Below are positions 7,525-16,559 of a stretch of DNA of 42,788 nucleotides, in pieces (the stretch's first letter is position 1; each line of letters begins with the position of its first letter). Under the pieces are notes generated by a model. That model was not told where the DNA came from and did not search any database. It saw only the letters and a list, made by a program, of their open reading frames with translations. This DNA comes from Spirochaetia bacterium UBA2205 (GTDB lineage Bacteria > Spirochaetota > UBA4802 > UB4802). The translations under genes and the position numbers were made by a program. Location: the NCBI GenBank assembly GCA_002328585.1, contig DCUV01000010.1, forward strand, positions 1 to 42,788, in the 5' to 3' direction.

Positions 7525-8447
7525 TTTGTACCTTCCATTGCTATTGAATTGCCACCGTTGTTATATGCTGACCACATTATTGCATACGTATTTTCAATAG
7601 CCTGTTGAGTAATGCTATTTTTACTTATTCCAATACTTGCCGTAATTGCATTGATAGCTCCATCTGTTATTGCATGTATATCGATGGCTTTGATGGCTTC
7701 TGCAATTGCTGCAGCGGTTTTTTTTATGTCAGCATCACCTGCTATCACAATCATAAACTCATCGCTCCTGTAGCGAATGTGTGTGGCAAATGGTAAAGCC
7801 TTGCGGATTGATTGAGCTATCGCTACAAGCGTGGCATCACCTGCTTTATGTCCGCAGGTGTCATTTATCATTTTAAATTTATCAGGTTTTACGATGGCAA
7901 TAACATATTCTTTGTTTTCCCTGAATAGCTCTTCGCAGTACTGTCGGTTATAAAGGCCGGTAAGCCTGTCAGTGTAGATAGCCTTTCGCAATTCACTTAC
8001 CCAGCCGTAATTTTGTGAAATAAGTTTATTGGTTTCGCGTATCCTGTATGATATGTTCGATAGTAACTTATAAATAATCTTTGCACCAATATCAGTATGA
8101 TCGGTTACAAATGATACAAACGTGCCAGTTGCCGGGAACAGAAGCACACCTGCATCATCAAGGGCAATGGCTTCAACATTTCCCAGCGATATGCCGCATA
8201 GATTAAGTTCGCCGAAACTTTCATTGGGTATATACCGGGCAATTAATCTGTTTTGTGCTCCGTTTGAATAAATGCCTATGCTTCCTGAAGTAACGATGCA
8301 CAATAGGTTGAATGATTCATCAAATGAAAAAAGTTTTTCCTGCCTGAACAATTCTTTATGTGCACAATATCTTTCAATAATCTGGATTTCGCTGTCGTCA
8401 AGCGATGAAAATAGCGGCACACTTTTTACTATTGCTTTTGTATCCAT
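7521..8447 (-). CDS. Degenerate cyclic-nucleotide-binding / GGDEF paralogue
   Basis: A 308-residue protein with the same architecture as the downstream gene but with key residues changed. The cyclase signature reads RYRSDEFMIVI, so GG is replaced by RS, and the RxxD inhibitory site is absent (LPFATHIRYRSDEF). The cNMP cassette PNESFGELNLCGISLGNVEA lacks the phosphate-binding arginine. Catalysis and cNMP binding are therefore unlikely; a role as a partner or regulator of the active neighbour is inferred from their four-base overlap. It is first in the two-gene unit, and starts at ATG 8447. Confidence 0.85.
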   Translation of the reverse strand: MDTKAIVKSVPLFSSLDDSEIQIIERYCAHKELFRQEKLFSFDESFNLLCIVTSGSIGIYSNGAQNRLIARYIPNESFGELNLCGISLGNVEAIALDDAGVLLFPATGTFVSFVTDHTDIGAKIIYKLLSNISYRIRETNKLISQNYGWVSELRKAIYTDRLTGLYNRQYCEELFRENKEYVIAIVKPDKFKMINDTCGHKAGDATLVAIAQSIRKALPFATHIRYRSDEFMIVIAGDADIKKTAAAIAEAIKAIDIHAITDGAINAITASIGISKNSITQQAIENTYAIMWSAYNNGGNSIAMEGTK

Positions 8448-8525
8448 TATACCTTCTGTCGACTTCTTCTATATTGTAATGAACACTTTTTCACCATGTA
8501 CCTTTGAATGCAATAAAAAAATAAT

Positions 8526-8539
8526 CAGTAACTATCGCC
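8526..8539 (+). repeat. Iterated motif, long form CAGTAACTATCGCC
   Basis: Exact 14-base copy in the gap upstream of the GGDEF pair. Confidence 0.85.
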
Positions 8540-8674
8540 AAAAGCATATAAAAATTATACTGCGCCATTGCAACGTTACATTTTTCAAAAGGCATATACT
8601 GGGTATAGAGTATGATTTATTTTCAGTCAGATGTAAGGTCAAAAATACATGATGCATCTATAGCTATGAGCCTG

Positions 8675-8914
8675 CTATTGCTGTTTATTGATGGTCTTCT
8701 TTATATATTTTTCAGCTTCCAACCAATCAGACAGCTGATCGCCCGGTAAGTTGTTCATAATACGATGGAGATAGTTATAGAATGCCTGTATTCGTATGGC
8801 TTCATGAATACGGTTACTTTCAATCGGAATCGGATTGGTTTTTGATTTTTTTTCAGTGTTTTGACGCTTTGTGGTTTTAATGGTGGTTGTATTGCTTGCT
8901 TTTTTCCCGGCCAT
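8675..8914 (-). CDS. Small DUF2934-like protein
   Basis: A 79-residue protein. The first 35 residues are Lys/Thr/Ser-rich and probably disordered (MAGKKASNTTTIKTTKRQ...). The rest, IHEAIRIQAFYNYLHRIMNN then LPGDQLSDWLEAEKYIKK, matches the DUF2934 pattern of a short helical hairpin ending in D-W-x-x-A-E. The function of that family is unknown. Start set at ATG 8914, six bases after GGAAGGAGG; a longer in-frame extension to 8992 would be hydrophobic and has no ribosome site. Monocistronic. Confidence 0.7.
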   Translation of the reverse strand: MAGKKASNTTTIKTTKRQNTEKKSKTNPIPIESNRIHEAIRIQAFYNYLHRIMNNLPGDQLSDWLEAEKYIKKTINKQQ

Positions 8915-9314
8915 AAGGATACCTCCTTCCCAGATTGTATAGTGAATGTATATAGTAAGGGAATAAATAGTATAAAAAAATAATATTGTCAATCAATTTT
9001 ATAGAAAATAAACAAAACTGCATTGCCATAATTTCATTGACATAATCTGGTTAACCGGTGTAGTAATAACTCATCATAAGTACATGAACGAGGGGCTTCC
9101 GATAACTATTGTGCGGATATCCACAAATGATGAAAATTATAACGGTATATAACTGGATTCCGTAACAGCTCCAGAATGACAAAGGTGACACAGCAGATTA
9201 CGGGTCTAACCAGTAATGACAATGAGGCGGCATGATGCTATTTTCTACTTTCAGGGTAGCTAATAACTAAATATTCTAATATTCTTACAAAGCAGATAGT
9301 GATAAAGGAAAACA
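8915..9314. other. 400-base gap with a degraded repeat-like stretch
   Basis: The proximal part holds the leader of the DUF2934-like gene. Around 9150-9230 is a mixed-composition stretch (TGGATTCCGTAACAGCTCC, then AGAATGACAAAGGTGACAC) that resembles degraded intergenic repeats; a related TTTGTCATTCTGAAA occurs at about 12820. AAAGGAAAA precedes nadK. No coding frame or RNA was recognised. Confidence 0.35.
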
Positions 9315-10184
9315 ATGAAAAAAATTGCTATAAATTTACACCCCCAGGATAAGGAATCACTGAAGCTTGTTGCAGCATTCATTAAAATTTCACATGCAAA
9401 AGGTTTCAATGTTGTTATACCTGATTATGCGTTGTTGCATGATGATTTTGCTGACTATATTGCAAACCATGAAGATTATATCAACGCTGATGCAGCAATA
9501 GCCATTGGTGGCGATGGTACCTTTATACGGACGGCTCGCATGTTTGCTGCTGGAAGCGTTCCTATCCTGGGAGTCAATAGAGGACGATTGGGATTTTTAA
9601 CCGAATTTCTTCCTCAGGAAGCATTGGATTTCTTTAATGAATTAGCGAGCAATACCTATACTGTTTCGCAAAGAAAAATGCTGAAGGCTAATATCATCCG
9701 CAATCAGCATCAGTTTGCCGCAATAGATTTTTTAAATGATGCAGTTATCACAAAAGGTTCCTTTTCACGACCAATCAGGATACGGCTGGAGCTAAACAAT
9801 GAGTTTGTTAACTGCTATGCCGGTGATGGTCTTATCATAGCTACTGCAACGGGTTCAACGGCATATTCGCTTTCGGCTGGCGGGCCGATAGTTCTTCCTG
9901 ATGATGAATCCGTATTTGTTGTCAATCCCGTATGCCCGCATACTCTTGCCATACGTCCCATGGTTGTTCCTGATTCAATGGTACTATCTGCCAGGGTGGT
10001 TACCAGCATTGAAAATTTATTATTGACAATAGATGGTCAGGAAGCTATTGCTTTGCAGGATACCGATGTGATTCATTTTTCACGGTCGGTACATGTGATA
10101 CAGGTGATCAACCACCCATCAAGGCGTTATTTTGATGTATTGCGTCAAAAGTTAGGATGGGGTGCTAATAATGAAGTAGAGTGA
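9315..10184 (+). CDS. nadK: NAD kinase
   Basis: A 289-residue ATP-NAD kinase, making NADP from NAD in the cytoplasm. The catalytic GGDGT lies at 65-69 (AIAIGGDGTFIRTARM). The Asn-Asp substrate motif is present in FLNDAVITKGS, and the glycine-rich ATGSTAYSLSAGGPIV is diagnostic. Length is normal for the family. AAAGGAAAAC provides the ribosome site. recN begins three bases after the stop, so the two are an operon, an arrangement seen in several bacterial groups. nadB, for the first step of NAD synthesis, lies 3 kb away in a separate unit. Confidence 0.95.
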   Translation: MKKIAINLHPQDKESLKLVAAFIKISHAKGFNVVIPDYALLHDDFADYIANHEDYINADAAIAIGGDGTFIRTARMFAAGSVPILGVNRGRLGFLTEFLPQEALDFFNELASNTYTVSQRKMLKANIIRNQHQFAAIDFLNDAVITKGSFSRPIRIRLELNNEFVNCYAGDGLIIATATGSTAYSLSAGGPIVLPDDESVFVVNPVCPHTLAIRPMVVPDSMVLSARVVTSIENLLLTIDGQEAIALQDTDVIHFSRSVHVIQVINHPSRRYFDVLRQKLGWGANNEVE

Positions 10185-10187
10185 ACT

Positions 10188-11894
10188 ATGCTGGTAGAAT
10201 TACGAATTAAAAATTTTATTTTGATCGATGAGCTATCAATCAGTTTTGGAAAGGGATTAAACATCTTAACCGGCGAAACGGGTGCGGGTAAATCCATCCT
10301 TATTGATGCGCTCTCAGGAGTGCTGGGCGAAAAGATGTCAACCGATATGATACGCTCAGGATACGATAGGGCAGTGCTGGAGGGTGTTTTTGACATAGGT
10401 TCACTGCCGCAGGTAAAACAATTGCTGGAACTATCGGGCATAGATAATGACGATGATACATTGATTTTACGCCGTGAGATATATGCCAATGGCAAGGGAC
10501 GATGTTTTGCCAATGGTGTACAGATCCCGCTTGCAAAATTAAAAGAGATAGCTGACTATTTAGTAGATATTCATGGCCAGAACGAGCATCAAAATATTGT
10601 TCAGGTGGTAAAACACAGGGAGCTTCTGGATAATTTTGGAGGGTTGCAGTCACTGGTGCAGCAGATGCATGATTTGCACAAAACATTAACTGAAATTAAA
10701 GAAAAAATTGAATCGTTTAAGATAGATGAACGCGAAAAGGCACGACGCATTGATTATCTTTCACATGCCATAGGTGAAGTTGAACAGGCAAATCTACAGC
10801 CAAACGAAGAAGAACTGCTCAAAAATGAATCAAGCCTTTTGAGCAATGCGGAGAAGCTTTTTCATGAACTTACCACGGTTCAGGAATTGATGCAGGATGA
10901 CAGGGGGGTTATACAAAATTTAAAGAAGATTGAAATGAGTTTGGGCCATATGGCAAATTATGACCCTAATTTGTCACCGCTGCTTGAATCGGTGCGTGAT
11001 GCCTATTTTTCACTTGAGGATACTCATGCTACATTGCGCGATTATGCCCGTTCTATTGATTTTTCACCTGAACGCATCAACCAGGTTGAAGAACGCCTTG
11101 CGCTCATCGTAAGCTTAAAGAAAAAATATGGTGATACTATTGAGGATGTATTGGCATACGCACAAAACGCAAAGAGGGAACTTGCAACAATAACATCCAC
11201 CGAGGAAGCGCTTGATAAATTGCAGCAGGAGTATGATAGCACATTAACAAAGGCTCGCGAGGTAGCGCTGTTGATTTCGGATAGGCGTCTTGAAGCTGCT
11301 AAAAAATTAGAAGGGATGGTAACATCTGAGCTGGCTGATCTGGGAATGCAGGGCACTGTCTTCAGGGTTTCCATTAAGCGCGAGATAAGTCCTGATGGAC
11401 AGATAGAAGCAAACAATAAACGGTATATTTTATATCCGCATGGTCTTGACAGGGTAGAGTTTTTGCTGTCGGCAAACGAAGGCGAGGATTTGCGGCAACT
11501 GAGGAAAGCAGCCAGCGGTGGTGAGATGTCGCGCATCATGCTGGCGCTGAAAAAATGTATCCTTGATGCTGATATTGTTGACTCGCTGGTGTTTGATGAG
11601 GTTGATGCAGGTATTGGAGGCAAAACAGCGGAGGTTGTTGGGAAAAAGTTGAAAACATTAGCTAAACAGCGGCAGGTGCTTGTTATAACGCATCTCCCTC
11701 AGATAGCAGCAATGTCCGATAACCACTATATGGTGCAGAAGAAGAAGATCAATGCACGAACAACAACACTGGTAGAAAAGCTTTCTGACGATAAAAAAGT
11801 TCATGAGGTTGCCCGCATGTTAGCTGGTGAGGTAGTTACAGAACTATCGGTTAAACATGCAAAAGAATTAATTGAACTGGCATCACAGCAGTGA
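10188..11894 (+). CDS. recN: DNA repair protein RecN
   Basis: A 568-residue SMC-like ATPase for double-strand-break repair. Walker A GETGAGKS is at 29-36, the Q-loop region LVDIHGQNEHQNI follows, and then a long coiled-coil middle. The ABC signature AASGGEMSRIMLALK and Walker B DSLVFDEVDAGIGG are in the C-terminal lobe. All motifs are intact and length is as expected. It follows nadK by three bases and ends one base before the next start, suggesting a three-gene transcript. In naturally competent bacteria RecN is often part of the DNA-uptake regulon, relevant to the iterated motif, but nothing here shows such regulation. Confidence 0.96.
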   Translation: MLVELRIKNFILIDELSISFGKGLNILTGETGAGKSILIDALSGVLGEKMSTDMIRSGYDRAVLEGVFDIGSLPQVKQLLELSGIDNDDDTLILRREIYANGKGRCFANGVQIPLAKLKEIADYLVDIHGQNEHQNIVQVVKHRELLDNFGGLQSLVQQMHDLHKTLTEIKEKIESFKIDEREKARRIDYLSHAIGEVEQANLQPNEEELLKNESSLLSNAEKLFHELTTVQELMQDDRGVIQNLKKIEMSLGHMANYDPNLSPLLESVRDAYFSLEDTHATLRDYARSIDFSPERINQVEERLALIVSLKKKYGDTIEDVLAYAQNAKRELATITSTEEALDKLQQEYDSTLTKAREVALLISDRRLEAAKKLEGMVTSELADLGMQGTVFRVSIKREISPDGQIEANNKRYILYPHGLDRVEFLLSANEGEDLRQLRKAASGGEMSRIMLALKKCILDADIVDSLVFDEVDAGIGGKTAEVVGKKLKTLAKQRQVLVITHLPQIAAMSDNHYMVQKKKINARTTTLVEKLSDDKKVHEVARMLAGEVVTELSVKHAKELIELASQQ

Positions 11895-11895
11895 T

Positions 11896-12483
11896 ATGAA
11901 AAGCGATAGTTCTATCAACCTTTCTGATTTTATGACATGTCTGCTGGGTGATATCATACAATCAACGCCTACGTACCAGCATATTGACATGAATCGTATT
12001 CTTGTTTGCAGCGCTTACAATAGAAACAGCAGGGGCGGCGCAATATTTGCCAAGGTTGTCCCCCTGCGATTTGAAGATGGTATGCCGTTAAAAAAATTTA
12101 AGAATCACTGGTATGCTTTTCCAAAGATTATGAATAATGACCATGAAATTTTGTATTTACTGTATTTTTATATCCCGCGCTATTTTGATTTGCCTGTGTA
12201 TGAAAAGCTCAATGTTGCTTTTCATGAATTATATCATATCAATCCTGAATTCAATGGCGATGTGCGTCGTATGGGTGGGTATAAATTTTCGCATGGATAT
12301 TCAAAGGAACATTTCAACAACCATTTTAAGGATGAGGTCGATGTATATTACGACAGGATAAAAAACACCTCGCTTGCTACCATGTTAAGTATGAATTTTA
12401 GCGATATTACAAAGTACTTTGAAACGGTGTATGCACGTACCATGAAAGTGCCCAAACCGCAAAAAATACAGGAAGACAATTAA
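11896..12483 (+). CDS. Putative HExxH zinc metallopeptidase-like protein
   Basis: A 195-residue protein. The only clear motif is VAFHELYHINPEFNGDVRR, an HExxH zinc-peptidase signature (HELYH), with a later histidine-rich stretch FSHGYSKEHFNNHFKDEVD that could supply the third ligand. This resembles the phage/prokaryote putative metallopeptidase families. Start taken at ATG 11896, one base after the recN stop, without its own ribosome site, so translation is probably coupled to recN. The N-terminus carries an iterated-motif core (11903-11911). Placement in the nadK-recN unit suggests a genome-maintenance link, but this is only context. Confidence 0.65.
   Translation: MKSDSSINLSDFMTCLLGDIIQSTPTYQHIDMNRILVCSAYNRNSRGGAIFAKVVPLRFEDGMPLKKFKNHWYAFPKIMNNDHEILYLLYFYIPRYFDLPVYEKLNVAFHELYHINPEFNGDVRRMGGYKFSHGYSKEHFNNHFKDEVDVYYDRIKNTSLATMLSMNFSDITKYFETVYARTMKVPKPQKIQEDN
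11903..11911 (-). repeat. Iterated motif core AACTATCGC
   Basis: Minus-strand copy at the start of the HExxH gene. With GAACTATCG at 11841-11849 it makes a 9-base inverted pair spanning the recN stop. Confidence 0.7.
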
Positions 12484-12484
12484 G

Positions 12485-12760
12485 CTAAAAGCGATAGTCA
12501 CCGCGAATGGTTCCATGATAGTCGGATATATCCACCGTGCTGATTGATCCATAAAAACGGATGTCGTAAGGATTTATTTTCAGTGCCTGTATAAATGCTT
12601 CAAGCCTTGTGTTATCATCAGTATCCAGTAGAACCTCAACAGTCCCATCAGGCAGATTGCTGGCACTTCCATGGAGCCCCAAACGTTTAGCTGTTTCGCT
12701 GCAGTAATAACGACAGAATACTCCCTGAACAACACCGTGAAGTATTAACCGCTTTGCCAT
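12485..12760 (-). CDS. acyP: Acylphosphatase
   Basis: A 91-residue enzyme hydrolysing acyl phosphates. LHGVVQGVFCRYY gives the phosphate-binding loop with the catalytic Arg, and LGLHGSASNLPDGTVEVLLD gives the catalytic Asn and the family's DGxVEV strand. The usual GxVxN is GSASN here, and the loop has VFCR instead of VGFR, minor variants. CAGGAG lies upstream of the start at 12760. It is convergent with the HExxH gene (one base between stops), so it is a separate unit. Confidence 0.9.
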   Translation of the reverse strand: MAKRLILHGVVQGVFCRYYCSETAKRLGLHGSASNLPDGTVEVLLDTDDNTRLEAFIQALKINPYDIRFYGSISTVDISDYHGTIRGDYRF

Positions 12761-13212
12761 AGTACCATTCTCCTGAAATAGGATTATAAGCCATTGTTAT
12801 ATTAATAGCACGATGCACTCTTTGTCATTCTGAAAGGTGTAACCGTGAATAATCTCTTCTTTTAACAACAAGTACAACAAGCTTCTTTATTTCGACTTCG
12901 GCTCAGCACAGGAAGTCTGTATGATTGAAAAACTTAGGTAGCACTTCATGGAAAAATTGTAAAACCGGATTTTTTAGCCTATCCGGAATTGCACCTTTTT
13001 CTTTCCTTTTCCCGGAAGATATAATAACTGTCTCTCCTTTTATCATGGAATAGAGCACTTCGGAAAACTTTGATTTTCATTCACCAACCTGTGCTATCTT
13101 CATGACTTGCTCTATACTATTTTTGCCAGGTTGTCAAGGATAAAATAATGGGCATAGTAATGTTACAGTAACTATCGCCATAAAAAGTATTTCCGTTAGA
13201 GCAATATGCACA
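12761..13212. other. 452-base gap between acyP and nadB
   Basis: No coding frame is convincing. It holds a CCGGAT/ATCCGG hairpin (12964-12985, 10-base loop, no T-tract), a stretch around 12885-12935 resembling degraded intergenic repeats, and one long-form iterated motif at 13166-13179 just past the nadB stop. Confidence 0.4.
13166..13179 (+). repeat. Iterated motif, long form CAGTAACTATCGCC
   Basis: Exact copy, 33 bases past the 3' end of nadB. Confidence 0.85.
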
Positions 13213-14895
13213 TCACAAAAATGAAATATCAGAAATTTTCATAAACATTGGAGGTTGATTACACGATATGATGAAGCTCCCCTTTAGTTTTTCATCCTGC
13301 TGGGGATAGTTGATGTTGTAATGTAAACCGCGGCTTTCTTTGCGCAACAATGCGCTTTCCACAACAAGCTTTGCTGTTGTAACCAGATTGCGAAGTTCTA
13401 TTAACCGTGAGGTTACGGTACTTCGTTTGTAATAGTCCTGAATCTCATCTTCTAACAAGGCAATACGCCGCTCAGCACGCTCCAATCTAAGATTTGAACG
13501 CATTATCCCTACATAATCCCACATGATCCGCTTAACATCTTCCACATTATGTTGAATTAATATCCATTCTTCCAGATCAAAAGTTCCTTTTTTATCCCAC
13601 TGAGGAAATTCAGGTATGGTGGCTTTAAGCTCTGGATTAAAAGTTTCCTGTATATGACAATATGCACGATGCGAAAAAACTATCCCCTCCAAAAGCGAAT
13701 TGCTGGCAAGCCTGTTAGCTCCGTGAATACCGGTACAGGCCGATTCGCCTGAAACATAACAGTTTTCAATAGATGTCTTCCCGTTTAAATCTGACACAAT
13801 ACCACCGCACAGGTAATGAGCAGCCGGAACCACGGGTATAGGTTCTTTCGTCATATCGATGCCAGCTTCCATGCAATAGCGGTAGATTGTTGGAAATCGT
13901 GAAATAAGAAAATCCTTATCCTTAAATGAGATATCAAGGAATACGCAATGGTCGCCAAGCCGTTTTAATTCCATGTCAATGGTTCTTGCCACTATATCGC
14001 GGGGCGCCAGTTCTTTCAGAGGGTGCACCGTATCCATGAAACGTTCACCACGGCTGTTCACAAGGATGCCACCCTCACCGCGAACAGCTTCGCTGATTAA
14101 AAAAGAACGTTCTTTATTGCCGGGTTGATAAAAAGCTGTGGGATGAAATTGAATAAACTCCATATCGGCAATTAAAGCCCCAGCTCGGTATGCCATCGCT
14201 ATGCCGTCACCAGTTGCTATGTCAGGATTTGTGGTGTGAAGGTAAATCTGACCAATCCCACCAGTAGCAAGCAATGTATATGCTGCATTAAAAATATGAA
14301 CAACGCCGCTGGTATTATCAAGGATATAAGCACCATAGCATGTTATATCACTAACACTATTATTAGTATGCCTGCCTGCTAATTTTAATTGATGTTGTGT
14401 AAGCAAATCAACAGCGGTATGATTTTCAAATATTGTAATGTTCTTTATCTTTGCAATTGCATCTAAAAGAGCGCGTTCCACTTCCTGTCCGGTGAGATCC
14501 TTTGCGTGGACTATTCTGTTATGTGAATGTCCACCCTCCCTTCCTAAATCAAGTGTTACACTACCATTTTGATTTGTTTGTGTGCTGAAATGTGCGCCCC
14601 AATCCATAAGCTCTTGAACCCGTTTTGGTCCACTTTCGGCTAATATACGCACCGCTTGTTCATTGCATAAGCCGGCACCCGAAATTAATGTATCCTGTAT
14701 ATGTAATTCAATTGAGTCGTGAGGATCAAATACCGATGCAATTCCGCCCTGTGCATAGTTGGTGTTGGAGTCAAAATCCTTTTTTTTGGTAACAATATGT
14801 ACTGTTCCCAACTGTGATGCCTTAATCGCAAAGGATAAACCAGCAATGCCACTTCCGATGATAAGAAAATCTGATGTATAAACTTCAATTGCCAT
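13213..14895 (-). CDS. nadB: L-aspartate oxidase
   Basis: A 560-residue flavoprotein oxidising L-aspartate to iminoaspartate, the first step of de novo NAD synthesis. The FAD dinucleotide fold is at the N-terminus (DFLIIGSGIAGLSFAIKA, GxGxxG at 14-19). SNTNYAQGGIA and GREGGHSHNRIVHAKDLTG are the substrate-loop regions. Arg in VRGEGGILVNSRGERF and the motif ESACTGIHGANRLASNSLLE are diagnostic of the aspartate oxidase/fumarate reductase family. HPTAFY and ANRLASNS separate it from succinate dehydrogenase in this size class. tatD ends seven bases upstream, so a tatD-nadB transcript is likely. nadA and nadC are not in the window. Confidence 0.95.
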   Translation of the reverse strand: MAIEVYTSDFLIIGSGIAGLSFAIKASQLGTVHIVTKKKDFDSNTNYAQGGIASVFDPHDSIELHIQDTLISGAGLCNEQAVRILAESGPKRVQELMDWGAHFSTQTNQNGSVTLDLGREGGHSHNRIVHAKDLTGQEVERALLDAIAKIKNITIFENHTAVDLLTQHQLKLAGRHTNNSVSDITCYGAYILDNTSGVVHIFNAAYTLLATGGIGQIYLHTTNPDIATGDGIAMAYRAGALIADMEFIQFHPTAFYQPGNKERSFLISEAVRGEGGILVNSRGERFMDTVHPLKELAPRDIVARTIDMELKRLGDHCVFLDISFKDKDFLISRFPTIYRYCMEAGIDMTKEPIPVVPAAHYLCGGIVSDLNGKTSIENCYVSGESACTGIHGANRLASNSLLEGIVFSHRAYCHIQETFNPELKATIPEFPQWDKKGTFDLEEWILIQHNVEDVKRIMWDYVGIMRSNLRLERAERRIALLEDEIQDYYKRSTVTSRLIELRNLVTTAKLVVESALLRKESRGLHYNINYPQQDEKLKGSFIISCNQPPMFMKISDISFL

Positions 14896-14902
14896 GATAC
14901 TA

Positions 14903-15691
14903 TCAATTATTAAGCTTTAACACATTTGAAAAGTTCTGAGCGATATTGTCAATACAATTTGATAAAGAAATTTTTCGTAATGCGGCAATATAGTTATAGG
15001 TATGCTGCACAAGCCCGGGATGATTGGGTTTTCCTCTGAAGGGAACAGGTGTTAAAAAGGGCGCATCAGTTTCAAGAAGCATCGTATCCATAGGGATATA
15101 TGAAGCTGCCTGTTGTAGATTGGTGGCACTTTTATAGGTGACATTGCCAGCAAATGATATAAAAAATCCAAGGTCAATAAATTTCCTTGCGTCAATATGA
15201 TTGCCGGAAAAACAATGAATAATTCCGCGCATTGGTGCATACTCTTTTACTATTGAGTATGTATCATCCATGGCATCCCGCGAATGAATAATAACCGGGA
15301 GATTATGCTCCTTTGCAAGCTGTATCTGGAACTGGAATGACTCAATTTGCATTGATTTAGGCTGGCGCATTCTATAATAATCTAAACCTGTTTCACCAAT
15401 GCCAAAAATTTTATGGGGTATGGTTTTTTTACTATGGGCGATAGTTACTGATAATTGATGCAATGCTTCAGAATCAGCTAACGATGATGGATGTATTCCC
15501 ATTGCAATGTAGATATTTTTATCGGCATGCCTGTTAATAAAATCCAGTCCCCACTGTATCCCTGTTGTGTCTATGACAATATGAACAGCAGTTGTTACAT
15601 TATTATCTTCCATTAAGGAAATAATTGTTTCAGCCGAAGTTTTATGATCTTCAGCACAAAGATCAAAGTGTGCATGAGAGTCAATGAACAT
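14903..15691 (-). CDS. tatD: TatD family metal-dependent DNase
   Basis: A 262-residue TIM-barrel hydrolase. Metal ligands are clear: MFIDSHAHFD (His6, His8), GIGETGLDYY (Glu), PVIIHSRDA (His), IIHCFSGN (His) and LLLETDAPFLTP (Asp). TatD enzymes are 3'-5' DNases/RNases used in DNA repair and turnover. Full length. It precedes nadB by seven bases. A long-form iterated motif lies in the coding sequence (15437-15450), encoding Ser-Val-Thr-Ile-Ala. Confidence 0.93.
   Translation of the reverse strand: MFIDSHAHFDLCAEDHKTSAETIISLMEDNNVTTAVHIVIDTTGIQWGLDFINRHADKNIYIAMGIHPSSLADSEALHQLSVTIAHSKKTIPHKIFGIGETGLDYYRMRQPKSMQIESFQFQIQLAKEHNLPVIIHSRDAMDDTYSIVKEYAPMRGIIHCFSGNHIDARKFIDLGFFISFAGNVTYKSATNLQQAASYIPMDTMLLETDAPFLTPVPFRGKPNHPGLVQHTYNYIAALRKISLSNCIDNIAQNFSNVLKLNN
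15437..15450 (-). repeat. Iterated motif, long form CAGTAACTATCGCC
   Basis: Exact 14-base copy within tatD, in the coding strand. Confidence 0.85.
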
Positions 15692-16016
15692 ATATAACCT
15701 CGTAAAATAAAATTGAGATACATTGTAATGTAATTGATTTCAGGTGCAATATAATTTTTAATAAAAGTATACTATGCGTGTGCACTATTTAATGCCATCG
15801 GTAAAATATAATTGACATTAAAAGCATAGGTGCTTTGTATTAAAAGTATCAATATTTGAATTATACAGTATTAATTTGTTGGGGCGGCCAATGCCAGTAT
15901 TATAACCACCCATACGGGATGAAAATAATACAAACCTCACCCTTAATCTCACTTTGCCTTTTGAAGGAGAGGGACGGGGGTAAGGTTAATAATTTTATTT
16001 TTAGGAGCGTTTCATA
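15692..16016. other. 325-base gap with a common hairpin-type intergenic repeat
   Basis: AT-rich leader sequence for tatD, then 15935-15985, where CCTCACCCTTAATCTC and GAGAGGGACGGGGGTAAGG form an imperfect inverted repeat. It resembles the widespread CCCTCACCC...GGGAGAGGG intergenic repeat of many bacteria. AGGAG before the next gene is at 16002-16006. Confidence 0.45.
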
Positions 16017-16409
16017 ATGGATTATATGCTTTTGTCAAAAGCGCAAATTTACGGGAAATGTGTTTTTATACTATTTTTCTTATTTGTACTTTTTACATCA
16101 TTTATACAATGTTCCAGTTTTATGTCAAAAGATGCTCAAACAGATTTAAAAAAGTATGAAGGTGAATATATCATCTTAACTGATGCTTCCCGTGATGAAT
16201 ATACAATACCAAAAGGGGAAAGGGTAAGGATAAAAATTATTGCAACAGAGGATTATATAAAAATCTATGCCATGTCGGCTAAATCTGATTTTGTTAAAGG
16301 CGAGTGGATACTTATCTTGTATCTTTTCCCTGATGATTTTGAAAAAGAAAAATTTAATCAAAAAGTTTTTGAAGATAAACTTTACCAGGTACTAAAGCCC
16401 GTAAAATGA
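16017..16409 (+). CDS. Small lipoprotein of unknown function
   Basis: A 130-residue protein with an N-terminal hydrophobic segment (about 12-31, CVFILFFLFVLFTSFIQC) ending in a relaxed lipobox F-I-Q-C, so Cys31 is the probable lipidation site; spirochaete lipoboxes tolerate such sequences. The mature part (KYEGEYIILTDASRDEYTIP, then GERVRIKIIATEDYIKIYAM) looks like a small beta-domain similar to short Leptospira lipoproteins, from memory. The ATG at 16017 follows AGGAG by ten bases; ATG 16026 is an alternative. No operon partner. Confidence 0.6.
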   Translation: MDYMLLSKAQIYGKCVFILFFLFVLFTSFIQCSSFMSKDAQTDLKKYEGEYIILTDASRDEYTIPKGERVRIKIIATEDYIKIYAMSAKSDFVKGEWILILYLFPDDFEKEKFNQKVFEDKLYQVLKPVK

Positions 16410-16559
16410 TGTTGCGGGATATATTACGTTGTTTTTTGCTCCTGTTACATTAAAATTAAAGAATCAATAGTTTATAACTACTGACAGGTTTTTTCTTTTT
16501 TAGTGTTATAAAATAACATTGGTTGGATTAAAAATTGTAACAGTGGATGAGGCACATCA

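Noticed and set aside
12964..12985. CCGGAT hairpin as terminator
   Set aside because: Ten-base loop, no T-tract in either direction, and over 200 bases from any stop codon on the matching strand.
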